Below, one piece after another: positions 15,105 to 23,941 of a stretch of DNA of 64,000 bases (position 1 is the stretch's first letter; the number at the start of each line of letters is the position of its first letter). Both the position numbers and the translations under genes were made by a program. The notes below the pieces were generated by a model, which was not told the origin of the DNA, ran no database searches, and saw only the letters and a program-made list of their open reading frames with translations. The stretch spans positions 62,873 to 126,872 of the forward strand of contig NZ_LMFA01000024.1 of NCBI RefSeq assembly GCF_001426565.1, read 5' to 3'. The DNA comes from Rhizobium sp. Root482. Lineage in GTDB: Bacteria; Pseudomonadota; Alphaproteobacteria; Rhizobiales; Rhizobiaceae.

Positions 15105-17438
15105 TTACTGGGCCGGTTTCAGCGGCTGCTCGACATAATATTTCTCGTAGCTCTTGCGGTATTTTTCCGCCGCGCCGAAATCGCTGTATTTTCCAAGCTG
15201 GTCCATGTCGGTCTTGTTCAGCATCACGCCAAGGATCTTGGCGTTGAACTGCGGATCGGATTGCAGCAGGTCGCGGACCAGCCGGAACGGCGTCCTGCCC
15301 CATTCCACGACCATCAGGAAGCCATCGGCCAGGGGCGAGAAAGCCTTGGCATCGATGACCGGCGCGAGTGGCGCCAGATCGACGATGATATAGTCGAAGG
15401 TCTTGCGCGCCTGGGCGATCAGCGCCTCCATGCCCTGCGAGGCCAGCAGTTCGTTGGTATGGTAGAGACGTTCGCGCGGCGCGACCGGCAGGATGGCGAG
15501 CCGCGTCTGAGGATCGACCCGAAGGCCCGCCGTCCATTCCTCCTCGCCCAGCACGGCCTCGACCAGCCCTGTTTTCGGCGGCGGCGAAATCATGCCGCTG
15601 ACCGAGGGATTGCGCAGATCGGCGTCGATCAGCAATGTGCGCTTGCCGCTGGCCGCCAGGAGGCCGGCGAAATTCGCGGCGATCGTCGATTTACCCTCGC
15701 CCGGCAGGGCCGAGACCACGCCGATCACCCGGTTCGGGCGACCCTGAAGGATGACGTCGCTTGCGAGTTTCGCGTTGCGCAGTGTCTCGGCAAAAGCCGA
15801 TCGCGGCGCCTCGACGGCAATGCGGGTCATGCGCGACAGGGGAATTTCGCTCTCGGCGGCGATGTCGGAGCCTCTACGGGAATGGCTGTGCCCTTTACCC
15901 CAGAAGGTCTTCGGCGCCTTGCCGACAAAGGGGAGATAACCGAGTGATTTGTGCCCCAGGATGGAGCGCACGTCTTCTTCGAGACGGAAGAAGCGCTCGC
16001 GAAATTCCAGGAACCCGGCGATGGCGGCCGCCAGCATGGTGCCGAGCACGATGGAGAAGGCGAGAACCATGGTCTTCTTCGGACTGGACGGCGAGGATGG
16101 GATGCCGGCCTGCGAAATCACCCGCGCCTTTGCAATGGGGAAGGATTGCTGCTGGGATGCTTCCTCATAGCGGCCGAGATAGGATTCATACAGCGTCTTC
16201 AGCGCGGTGGCCCTCTGCTCCAGCTCGCGCAGCTTCACCAGCGACCGGTTGGCTTTGGAATTATTGCCGGCCACGCCCTCGATGCTCTCGCGCAACGAGG
16301 CTTCGCGCGATTTCGCGACTTCGTATTCGTTGCGGTAGCTTCCGGTCAGTTGCTGCAGCTCGCGGAAAATCTGGCCGGAAAGCTCGGCCTTCTCGGCCCG
16401 CAGCGCGACGGCCTGCGGGTGATCGGGTTTGAAATTCTCCGCGATGGCCTGCTCGCGCTTGCTGACGGCGAGATAGCGGGTCCGCAGATCCTGGATCACG
16501 GAATTATTGGTCTGCGCGGAGGAGATCGTCGCGTTCTTCACCGCATTTTCGGCGCCCTGTTCGAGGATCGCCTTGAACTGGCTGTAGCGGGCAAAGGCGC
16601 TTGCCGTATCCGCCTGCGCGACGATCAACTGGCCGTTGAGCTCGGTAAGCTGCTGTTCCGACATCAGTTCGCCGCGGGTCAGCGTCAGCCCGTTTTCAAC
16701 CTTGAACCGTTCCGCGTCCAGCGATGCCTTCTCGGAGCGCTGGCGCAGGTCTGTCAGGCGCTCCTGCAGCCACACCGAGGCTTTTTCGGTGGCGTCGAAA
16801 TTGGCGTTCAGCTGGTCGGTCAGATAGGCGCCGGCATAGGCATTGGCGATCGTGGCGGCGAGCTGAGGGTCGGTCGACCGGAAGGATAGGGCGACGACCG
16901 AGCTTCTGGCGACCCGTTCCACGCTCAGACCTTGCTGAAGCAGGGCGGCCGCCTTCTGCCGCCTGCCGTTTTCCGCCTGGGCTTCGGTTATTTCAGTTCC
17001 GCCGCCAAGGCTGAAAAGCGATTTGACGGCAGCCTTGGCCATCGCTGGCAGCGATTTCGGCGGATTAAGGATGGTCTCGTTTTCCGAAAGCTTTTGCGCA
17101 TCGGTGACGCGCAGCGCCAGTTCGCCCGATTTCAGGATCTCGACGGCACTGGAAATCTTCGTATCGGCCTGTTGTGCGCTTTGCGGCGATGGCTCTTCTT
17201 CCGCATATTTGGAAAGATTTTCATCAAGCAGGATCTGGGTCTGCGACGTATAGACCGGCGTCGCGACGACGAGATAGACCACGCCCAGCGCGAAACAGAC
17301 AAGAACGCAGGCGGCTGCCATCCGCGCTCGCCGCGCCACGATCGCGGCCAGCCGGTTCAGATCGATGAACGAATCCGTCTCATCGCCGCGCAGCGTCGGA
17401 ACAGGGGTCAGCGGAAGGGGTCTCTGGTTCATGGGCAT
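15105..17438 (-). CDS. exoP: ExoP, polysaccharide co-polymerase/tyrosine autokinase
   Basis: This 777-residue inner-membrane protein has an N-terminal Wzz domain (membrane helix near residue 40, LDENLSKYAEEEP beyond). A long periplasmic coiled-coil region follows (about 200-440), then a second helix near 460. The cytoplasmic BY-kinase domain has Walker A VSALPGEGKSTIAANF, Walker A' LLIDADLRNPS and Walker B DYIIVDLAPLAPVID. The C-terminus has a tyrosine cluster (five Tyr within the last 30 residues) for autophosphorylation. ExoP controls succinoglycan chain length and export. The S. meliloti protein is of similar length. It begins the leftward block but is separated by 59 bp from exoO upstream. 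Confidence 0.92.
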   Translation of the reverse strand: MPMNQRPLPLTPVPTLRGDETDSFIDLNRLAAIVARRARMAAACVLVCFALGVVYLVVATPVYTSQTQILLDENLSKYAEEEPSPQSAQQADTKISSAVEILKSGELALRVTDAQKLSENETILNPPKSLPAMAKAAVKSLFSLGGGTEITEAQAENGRRQKAAALLQQGLSVERVARSSVVALSFRSTDPQLAATIANAYAGAYLTDQLNANFDATEKASVWLQERLTDLRQRSEKASLDAERFKVENGLTLTRGELMSEQQLTELNGQLIVAQADTASAFARYSQFKAILEQGAENAVKNATISSAQTNNSVIQDLRTRYLAVSKREQAIAENFKPDHPQAVALRAEKAELSGQIFRELQQLTGSYRNEYEVAKSREASLRESIEGVAGNNSKANRSLVKLRELEQRATALKTLYESYLGRYEEASQQQSFPIAKARVISQAGIPSSPSSPKKTMVLAFSIVLGTMLAAAIAGFLEFRERFFRLEEDVRSILGHKSLGYLPFVGKAPKTFWGKGHSHSRRGSDIAAESEIPLSRMTRIAVEAPRSAFAETLRNAKLASDVILQGRPNRVIGVVSALPGEGKSTIAANFAGLLAASGKRTLLIDADLRNPSVSGMISPPPKTGLVEAVLGEEEWTAGLRVDPQTRLAILPVAPRERLYHTNELLASQGMEALIAQARKTFDYIIVDLAPLAPVIDAKAFSPLADGFLMVVEWGRTPFRLVRDLLQSDPQFNAKILGVMLNKTDMDQLGKYSDFGAAEKYRKSYEKYYVEQPLKPAQ

Positions 17439-17497
17439 CCTGTCTTGGAATTCTCTGCTATCTGTCTCGTCGCCGCGATCGGGCGGGTCGTCGGCGG

Positions 17498-18454
17498 TCA
17501 GGCGGCGCGCCGGCCCGCAGCCGGGAAGTTCACCAGGCGTCTTAGTCTGGCGGCGATGGGCATGCGCAGATGCCGGACGGCCGCGGGATTGCGCCAGGCG
17601 GTTTCGAGCGCGCCTGAAAATGATCTCGTCTTGATCTGCTCGACGAGAGTGAGGAAGGAGCGGGCCTCCTCGATGCTGCGCGTACGTCTCCGCTGGGCCG
17701 CCATTGCGGCCTTGTCCAGTCGGTGCCCTTCGAGAAACCTGATGTCGCCGGCCTGCATGGCGTCTATATGAGGCAGTTTCAGGACGCGGGAAATCGAGCC
17801 GTCACGGATATGATAGACATAGCCGGCTTCCGGCTCGATGACGCAGCGCCCGCCGCGGGCAAGGGCCGTGGCAAGGAGCAGATAATCCTCGCCGATCGCC
17901 AGTGTTTCATCGAACCGCAGCGCTTGTTGCCGCAGGAAGCGGCGCTCGAAAACCGGCTTCATATAGCCAAAATTGTGCTCGGATCTGAACAGGACATTCG
18001 AGTTGATGAAGGCGGGCAAGGTGAGGATCGAAAGCGCCGCCAGCCGCTTGCCGTCGAACATGCGCCGCCTGTGGCCGCCTTGCGTAACAACATCGATATT
18101 GTCGACTGCGATCTGCGCCTGTGCGGCCTTGGCCCGGGCGATCATCCGCCGGGTCCGGTCGGGTGCGACCCGGTCGTCGGAATCCAGAATGACGATCCAG
18201 TCGCCACGGGCGGCATCGAGCCCGGCATTGCGGGCGCCGCCGGGGCCTCGGTTTTCCTCAAGGCGGACCAGGCGGACCCGGTTGTCGCCATAGGCTTCGA
18301 CGATCTCGGCCGTGCGGTCGCGCGAACAATCGTCGATCACCACCACCTCGACGCTGACGCCGGTTTGCGCCAGCGCGCTGTCGATGGCCCGCTCGATCGT
18401 ATCGGCGGCATTATACGCGGCCACGACGAAACTGGCGTCCGGGTTCCCGGTCAT
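17498..18454 (-). CDS. exoO: ExoO, glycosyltransferase family 2
   Basis: The product has 318 residues from ATG 18454, which overlaps the exoM stop by ATGA. The GT-A fold begins SFVVAAYNAADTIERAIDSA, and the metal/nucleotide-sugar motif is ILDSDDRVAPDR. ExoO is a beta-1,6-glucosyltransferase adding a late glucose of the succinoglycan octasaccharide. The name rests on gene order (exoP, exoO, exoM, exoA as in S. meliloti, without the intervening exoN) as well as on family membership. Which sugar linkage it makes cannot be proved from sequence. Confidence 0.82.
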   Translation of the reverse strand: MTGNPDASFVVAAYNAADTIERAIDSALAQTGVSVEVVVIDDCSRDRTAEIVEAYGDNRVRLVRLEENRGPGGARNAGLDAARGDWIVILDSDDRVAPDRTRRMIARAKAAQAQIAVDNIDVVTQGGHRRRMFDGKRLAALSILTLPAFINSNVLFRSEHNFGYMKPVFERRFLRQQALRFDETLAIGEDYLLLATALARGGRCVIEPEAGYVYHIRDGSISRVLKLPHIDAMQAGDIRFLEGHRLDKAAMAAQRRRTRSIEEARSFLTLVEQIKTRSFSGALETAWRNPAAVRHLRMPIAARLRRLVNFPAAGRRAA

Positions 18455-19398
18455 GACGGCCTCGCTTCGGCCATGCCGTATTGCTCGATTTCGCTGAACC
18501 CCATAAGCCCGCTGACGACGCCTGCATGCAGCAGGCAGCGCAGGGCGGATCTGTTCCGGCGAACCGGCGAGAAAAGGCTGACGGCACTGCTCAAGGCGCA
18601 AAAGCCGCTCTTGGCGAGCGCAAGCGCCACCTGGGCGGCAAGACCCGCCGGCTTTGCCTTCGTGGCCAGCAACCGTCCATGCGTCTGGCCGAACCGGAAT
18701 TTTCGCCGGGCAAGCCAGGAAAAGCTGGCGCGCCTGTCCGGCACCGGTTCATGCACCCAGGCGGCCGGCGCATAGGCGATCGTGCCGCCCATCCGGTGCA
18801 TATGGGTGAAGAATTCGGTATCTTCGCCGCCGCTGCGGCCAAGCGACAGATCGAAGCGGCGCCCCTTGATCCCGGGGGCGGAAAGACGCAGCAGCGCATT
18901 GCAGGTGTAGCCGGTGACGATCCGCCCGCCCACCCAGACCGGATGGGTCGAATGGAAATCGCCCTGCCGCATCCAGCGCGGCGCATCCCCGTCATAGACG
19001 GCTTTGACCGGCCCCAGAACCGCATCCGCGCCGGTCACCGCCGCCGTCTCGGCAAGGCGGATGAGCCAGTCGGAGGAGGCCGTCTCGTCATCGTCGATAA
19101 AGGCGAGGAAATCGCCGTTTGCATTGTCCAGGCAGGCATTGCGGGCAATCGAGATATTGGAGGCGGGGCAATGGACATAGAGAATGTCGTGCGGGATCGA
19201 AGCCCTCAGCGCCTCCACGCGCTTTGCGGCGCTCGGATCGGCGTCATTGTCCGCAACGATGATGCGGATCGTCGTCTCCTCGGGAACGGCAAGGGCGCCC
19301 AGCGACCTGAGCGTCTGCTCGAGTTCGGTCCGCCGGTAGGTGCAGACACCGATGTCGATGGAAATGATCTGGCTTCTCTGATCCATATCCGTCCTCAT
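18451..19398 (-). CDS. exoM: ExoM, glycosyltransferase family 2 (beta-1,4-glucosyltransferase)
   Basis: The product has 315 residues from ATG 19398, which overlaps the exoA stop by ATGA; a second ATG four codons on gives MDQRSQ. The sequence closely resembles S. meliloti ExoM as I remember it, including the N-terminal DIGVCTYRR, the DDDE motif in LAFIDDDETASSDW, GRSGGEDTEFFTHMHRMGG, and the C-terminal EIEQYG. ExoM adds the fourth sugar of the repeat unit on the lipid carrier at the inner face of the membrane. It is translationally coupled on both sides. Confidence 0.92.
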   Translation of the reverse strand: MRTDMDQRSQIISIDIGVCTYRRTELEQTLRSLGALAVPEETTIRIIVADNDADPSAAKRVEALRASIPHDILYVHCPASNISIARNACLDNANGDFLAFIDDDETASSDWLIRLAETAAVTGADAVLGPVKAVYDGDAPRWMRQGDFHSTHPVWVGGRIVTGYTCNALLRLSAPGIKGRRFDLSLGRSGGEDTEFFTHMHRMGGTIAYAPAAWVHEPVPDRRASFSWLARRKFRFGQTHGRLLATKAKPAGLAAQVALALAKSGFCALSSAVSLFSPVRRNRSALRCLLHAGVVSGLMGFSEIEQYGMAEARPS

Positions 19399-20393
19399 GA
19401 GCTTGCCCGGTGGCTGCGGAAATCGAGAAGCTCGCGCCAGAAGCCGGCCGACCAGGCGAAATGCATGACCATGGCGGACATCGCGGCGAGCGGCCCGTAA
19501 GGGTTTTTCTGTGAAAGCGCCATCCAGGCGCCGTAGCCGAGACAGGCCACGGCCCAGAGCACGAAGGGGATGGCCGCCGCCCAATTGACCAGGGCCAGAA
19601 GCGCGCCGGCGGCAACCGGCACCACCGCCAGCGGCAGCATCTGGCGGAGGCCCGGCAAGGCGCGGTGCTTAAGGGCGTTTCTTGCCCGCCCGCGGCCATA
19701 GGCGAAATACTGGCGAAACAGGGTGCCCGCCGTGCTGCGCGGATAATAGATCATGCTTGTCCTGTCGGTCATCCAGATCCGGTAGCCGGCCCGGGTGAAC
19801 CTGTAGTCGAATTCCGCGTCCTCATTGTGGCTGAAACGCTCGTCGTAACCGTCGATCGCCTGGAAGGCGGAAATCTGCATCAGGGCATGGTGGCCGTGAT
19901 CGGCCCAGTGGCCGACGGCGCCGGTGCGATGCTTGGAGCCGCCATTGCCGAGCTTGGAATTCTGGGCGAAGGCGGTGGCCTTCTGGAAGGTCGAGAAACC
20001 GACGGTGCGCATGGCGACCACGACCGAATCGGCACCGGTCGCCATGGCCTCCTCCATCAGGCGCTGGCAATAATCCTCCGGATATTCGCCATGCGCGTCG
20101 ATGCGGATCAGATAATCGTAGCGGGCGCCAAGCCTCGCGACGGCGAGATTGATGGCAGCACTCTGGATCCTTTTCGGATTGTCGATCAGCGTCACTCTCG
20201 AATCCATCGCCGCGATCCGCTGAACGACAGTGCGCGTTCCATCGGTGCTTCCCCCATCGACGACGACGAGATCGGCATCGAGATCGTCCAGAGCGCTGCC
20301 GAGCCTTTCGATCAGGGCCTCGATATGCCCGGCTTCGTTCAGGCAGGGAATGACGAGAAGGCAGCGTGCATGCGTCAAGCCGGCATCGGTCAT
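19395..20393 (-). CDS. exoA: ExoA, glycosyltransferase family 2 (beta-1,3-glucosyltransferase)
   Basis: The 332-residue protein has an N-terminal GT2 domain (LLVIPCLNEAGHIEALIERL; DGGSTDGTR; the DXD-like IRIDAHGEYPEDYCQ). C-terminal membrane segments (about residues 245-315) are preceded by YFAYGRGRARNALKHR. This architecture is typical of ExoA, which adds the first glucose to galactosyl-PP-undecaprenol. Its start overlaps the exoL stop by ATGA and its stop overlaps the exoM start. Confidence 0.92.
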   Translation of the reverse strand: MTDAGLTHARCLLVIPCLNEAGHIEALIERLGSALDDLDADLVVVDGGSTDGTRTVVQRIAAMDSRVTLIDNPKRIQSAAINLAVARLGARYDYLIRIDAHGEYPEDYCQRLMEEAMATGADSVVVAMRTVGFSTFQKATAFAQNSKLGNGGSKHRTGAVGHWADHGHHALMQISAFQAIDGYDERFSHNEDAEFDYRFTRAGYRIWMTDRTSMIYYPRSTAGTLFRQYFAYGRGRARNALKHRALPGLRQMLPLAVVPVAAGALLALVNWAAAIPFVLWAVACLGYGAWMALSQKNPYGPLAAMSAMVMHFAWSAGFWRELLDFRSHRASS

Positions 20394-21601
20394 GGCTGTT
20401 CACCCTTGCTGAGCGTGGTTTGGGAAATGGCGTGAATGGAACCGGTTGTCGGCACGGAACCGCGCAACGCGGCAAGCCGGCTGACCAGGGCTTCGCAGTC
20501 GGTCCTGCCGAAGGTCCATGTGCCGGGGTCCACGCGGGCGACGCGGTCCCGGGCTGCCTGGTAGAGCGCCGGCGTCATATCGGCCATCAGACCCGCAAGC
20601 GCCTCTCCGTCGTCACGCTCCAGGACAAGGCCGATCTGCTTCTCGCGGATGAAGCGGGCGGTTTCGGTGCCGGCCATGGCGATCGGCACGGCGCCGTAGC
20701 GGCATCCCTCGTAAAGCCGGTTCGGCAGCAGCCAGCTCGAATTTTCGCCTTCCTCGAAGAAATCGATGCTCCAGGAAAATTGCACCTCGCTGTAGATATC
20801 GGCGAGATCGTCTGGATTCCGGTAAGGCCCATGGAAGGACATGAAGGGCTCGTTCTCGACGAAAGTGTCGAAATCGGGAAATTCCGAATAGGCGGGGCGC
20901 CCGCGCAGGACGATTTCGTATCTTCCCTCCATCAGACGGGTGAATTTTGCCAGCAGCTGCAGGGATTTCCGGCATCTGAGCGCCCCGAACCACCCGATCC
21001 TGAAAGGTTCGCCCCTGAAGGATTCGCCAGGCCGCGGCGGAAGGGCGCGCATGCTGGCGTTCGGTACGCCTTCCGGTTCGAAGACCTTGTTTTCGAGAAG
21101 CATCACCGGCGCCTCCAGCCGCGAGACCGGCTTGAAATAATTCTCGATGAAGGCCGGGGAACTGGTGATCAGCAGGCGGACATTGCGGCCGAGATACTGT
21201 TCGGCGGCACGAAGGGCATGTCCTGCGGCATCCCGGCGCAAGAGCAGGCGGTGGATATCGAGGCATTCATAGACGATCGCCGCCCTGCCGCCGAAGATCG
21301 CATTCGCCCTGTTGGCAAGCGCCAGCATTTCGAGATTGCGGGCGAGGATGACGTCCGGCGCCGGTATCCCGCGAAGCTTCCGCCGCAGAGCCGCCGTCGC
21401 CATGGCGACGACGGCGATCCTTTGGCCGAACCGGCCGTCGCGCGTCAGCCCAAGCTCGATGAAGTCGCTGTCGACAGGACGCGCGTCGCCGCGCCGGAAA
21501 CCGGCCAGCGTCACCCTGGCGCCACCCGTCTTCAGCGCCAGCAGGCGGCGCGCGATCGCAGGATCCGTCACATCATGGGCGAGATACAAGATATCCAGCA
21601 T
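20390..21601 (-). CDS. exoL: ExoL, glycosyltransferase
   Basis: The 403-residue protein begins with LDILYLAHDVTDPAIARRLL, typical of ExoL, and has a GT-B-like C-terminal half with GWFGALRCRKSLQLLAKF and a nucleotide-sugar-binding segment NRLYEGCRYGAVPIA. ExoL adds the third sugar (beta-1,4-glucose) of succinoglycan. It lies between exoK (30-bp gap) and exoA (ATGA overlap), exactly as in S. meliloti. Confidence 0.88.
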   Translation of the reverse strand: MLDILYLAHDVTDPAIARRLLALKTGGARVTLAGFRRGDARPVDSDFIELGLTRDGRFGQRIAVVAMATAALRRKLRGIPAPDVILARNLEMLALANRANAIFGGRAAIVYECLDIHRLLLRRDAAGHALRAAEQYLGRNVRLLITSSPAFIENYFKPVSRLEAPVMLLENKVFEPEGVPNASMRALPPRPGESFRGEPFRIGWFGALRCRKSLQLLAKFTRLMEGRYEIVLRGRPAYSEFPDFDTFVENEPFMSFHGPYRNPDDLADIYSEVQFSWSIDFFEEGENSSWLLPNRLYEGCRYGAVPIAMAGTETARFIREKQIGLVLERDDGEALAGLMADMTPALYQAARDRVARVDPGTWTFGRTDCEALVSRLAALRGSVPTTGSIHAISQTTLSKGEQP

Positions 21602-21631
21602 AAGCTTTCCGTTTCGCTGCGCGGTTCGCGC

Positions 21632-22417
21632 TCAATCGAGCGTGCAGGTCAGGGATTCGGGAAAGAGGCATTTCTCGCCCGGCGCCGTATAGGCCACGCG
21701 GTCGATCTGCATCCCTGCCGGTCCCTGATAGGCGAATTTTCCCATCCAGTCGCTCAGCGTGTCGGTGCCCCAGAGGCTGAAGAAGATCTTCTGGGCATTG
21801 ACGGGGATTTTTGTCGGATCAGTCACCTCCTGCACCAAGTTGCCATTGAGATAGAAGCGCAGCCGCTCCTTCTCCCAAACGAAGGCATAGTCGTTGAAGG
21901 CCGCATTCGCGCCGCCCTCGACATCGACAAGTTTCTCATTGCCGCCCTTTGCGGAGATATACTGATTGACCTGCACCCTGGAGGAATCCTTGCCGAGCAC
22001 TTCGAAATCGATCTCATCATGCGGCTTCTTGTCGGTCGGGCCGATATAGGTGAAGAAGGCGGAGTTCAGGCCGGAGCCCTCGGCCGTCTTGATCCGCGCC
22101 TCGAAAGTGCCGTAGCCGAAGCGCTGGCGCGTCTGGATTTCACCGCAGGCAAAGTCCCGTTCGCCGGTCTTGCGTTCCTCGAAGCTCAGTTCAAGCACGC
22201 CCTCCTGCACCGACACCTGATCCTTCGACCATGTGCAGTTCTGATGGCTGCCATTGTTCCAGCCGTCCGAAACGTACCAGAATTTCTGGTCCAGCCGGTC
22301 GAAGTTATCGACGAAGGACGGCGCGGTGCCGGAGGTCTGGGAATGGGCAATTGCGGGCATGCCAGCGGCAAGCACCGCGGCGACGGCGAAAATGTTGCAA
22401 ATGGCTTTTGTCGTCAT
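21632..22417 (-). CDS. exoK: ExoK, secreted endo-beta-1,3-1,4-glycanase (GH16)
   Basis: The product has 261 residues from ATG 22417; GAGGAG lies upstream on the minus strand. A signal peptide (residues 1 to about 25, ending AIAHS) precedes a GH16 domain. The catalytic core is DEIDFEVLG (the E-x-D-x-x-E type pair of glutamates), with FGYGTFEARIKTA and the beta-jelly-roll pattern. ExoK cleaves nascent succinoglycan outside the cell to yield shorter chains. The start is one base after the exoH stop. Confidence 0.93.
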   Translation of the reverse strand: MTTKAICNIFAVAAVLAAGMPAIAHSQTSGTAPSFVDNFDRLDQKFWYVSDGWNNGSHQNCTWSKDQVSVQEGVLELSFEERKTGERDFACGEIQTRQRFGYGTFEARIKTAEGSGLNSAFFTYIGPTDKKPHDEIDFEVLGKDSSRVQVNQYISAKGGNEKLVDVEGGANAAFNDYAFVWEKERLRFYLNGNLVQEVTDPTKIPVNAQKIFFSLWGTDTLSDWMGKFAYQGPAGMQIDRVAYTAPGEKCLFPESLTCTLD

Positions 22418-22418
22418 G

Positions 22419-23552
22419 TCACGTTCTCCTCTGGAGAATATCGGTCGCGCCAGCCGTCTGGTGCGATTGTTCCGTGGCCGTCCGTTTCGGTGGGCCACCG
22501 GTGCGGCTGCCGGTGAGAATGGCGTGCAGGCGCGGCAGCATCCGCCGTGCCCCGGCATGCGAGGTCGTCAGGATGAAAAGCGCGAGCGGCGGTGCTGCCA
22601 TGTAGAAAAGCGGATAGAGTTCCGGCGATCCCGTCCGGTTCCACACCATCCAGAAAAGGATGAGCAGGGGATAATGGGCGCAGAAAATCCAGAAACTCAG
22701 GCCTTCCGTCTTCGACAGCGGACGCGCGAGGGGCAGGCGCACCAGCAGCGCCGAAATCGCCCAGGCGGCGGGAATGCCGCAGATCGCGGTCAGGCTGCGC
22801 AGCATGTCGAGCCAGACCGGAAATTCAGGCCCCGCCCGGTAAAGGCCGATCGCCAGCAGCGCCGTCGCGGCAAGGAACAGGACCGCGATTTTGCCCGCAT
22901 GCGAATCAAGTTGACGGATGTCGACCCGGTGCAGGCTGGCGCAGATGCCGCAGCTGAAGCCGAACAGGATCGATTTCTTCAGGAAAATCCCATTGGCAAC
23001 CGGAAGCACCGCATAGAGGAAGAAGATCAGCAGCGTTGCAGCCGGATAGCGCCTGATGGCGATGGCGAGCACCGGTGCAAGCAGGATGCACAGGATGAGG
23101 TCGCGCAGGAAATAGAGCGGCACGTTGATCGGCAGCGCCTCGGTCGAAAAGGCAAGCGTCGCCAGGTCGCGCGGGCTCGCATGGATCACGTCCGGAAGAT
23201 ATCCGAAGCCTATACCGCTTTTCTGGGCGAGCGCGACGAGAACCAGGAAGGAGAGGTTCCACAGGAGAAACGGCAGAAGGATCGTGCGCGCCTTCGAACG
23301 GATGGTCTTGCCGAAGTCGAAATCGTCGAGCCCGCGCCGAAACAGAAGATAGCCGGATATGGCGCTGAGGCAGGGAACGCCAGCGCGAAACAGGCTGTCG
23401 CCGAGAAAAACCCGGAGCCAGTCGAAGAGGCCGTTCGTACCGAGAAACGGGCTTGTCTGCGGATCGTAGGGAACATGAACGAAGACAATTCCCGAGATGA
23501 GCAAGATGCGCATCAGATTGATCCGCGATGAAATATTCGCGTCGATAACCAA
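22419..23552 (-). CDS. exoH: ExoH, succinoglycan succinyltransferase (acyltransferase 3 family)
   Basis: The 377-residue polytopic protein begins NLMRILLISGIVFVHVPYD, with the family histidine in the first helix, and has about ten hydrophobic helices. ExoH succinylates the repeat unit, which in S. meliloti makes the polymer sensitive to ExoK cleavage and active in symbiosis. It is the first gene of the leftward exoH-K-L-A-M-O block, so its promoter should lie in the spacer to its right. The last 40 residues are polar. Confidence 0.88.
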   Translation of the reverse strand: MVIDANISSRINLMRILLISGIVFVHVPYDPQTSPFLGTNGLFDWLRVFLGDSLFRAGVPCLSAISGYLLFRRGLDDFDFGKTIRSKARTILLPFLLWNLSFLVLVALAQKSGIGFGYLPDVIHASPRDLATLAFSTEALPINVPLYFLRDLILCILLAPVLAIAIRRYPAATLLIFFLYAVLPVANGIFLKKSILFGFSCGICASLHRVDIRQLDSHAGKIAVLFLAATALLAIGLYRAGPEFPVWLDMLRSLTAICGIPAAWAISALLVRLPLARPLSKTEGLSFWIFCAHYPLLILFWMVWNRTGSPELYPLFYMAAPPLALFILTTSHAGARRMLPRLHAILTGSRTGGPPKRTATEQSHQTAGATDILQRRT

Positions 23553-23941
23553 GGCACCGTCCCCTGTCGGGCCGCTCTCTCCCCAAGCGGCGTTTTCAAT
23601 CAGAGCAGATCAGACTGCACCGCGAAGATAGAGCAGCCCGTTCCAGAAAATATGGCGCCGCAGCAGAAAACTGGAGCGTCATGCTGCAATGCACGCAAAA
23701 ACAGTGACTGGGATTTGTCGGCTCTGTCATCTGGTCATCCCGCCCCAAAAGCGAAAAAACAGCCCCGCTGTGGGACGTTGCGGCATATGCGCGTGTGTCG
23801 ATAAGAGGGCTCTCAGTCACCCGGCTTGGCCGGAATCTTTCTCGGAAAAATACCTCGGTTTGCACCCTGCGGTTTAGCGCTTCTGCGCAGGCCAACCCCT
23901 TATTCTCCGAAATATGGCGCCGGCCGTCACGATCCTGCCAT
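23553..23941. promoter_or_regulatory. Spacer between exoT and exoH, probable exoH operon promoter region
   Basis: I found no supported gene in this 389-bp stretch. Short open frames on both strands have no family resemblance and no good ribosome site. It should contain the promoter of the leftward exoH operon and the end of exoT. The small secreted nuclease gene exoI, which lies near exoH and exoT in S. meliloti, is not present here. Confidence 0.5.

Noticed and set aside
20366..22516. A 716-codon open frame on the plus strand across exoA, exoL and exoK
   Set aside because: It is antisense to three recognised exo genes and has no recognisable domain; high GC keeps this frame open.
23596..23895. 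A possible remnant of exoI in the exoH-exoT spacer
   Set aside because: Neither strand shows nuclease motifs or a signal peptide, and the spacer is shorter than the full gene.
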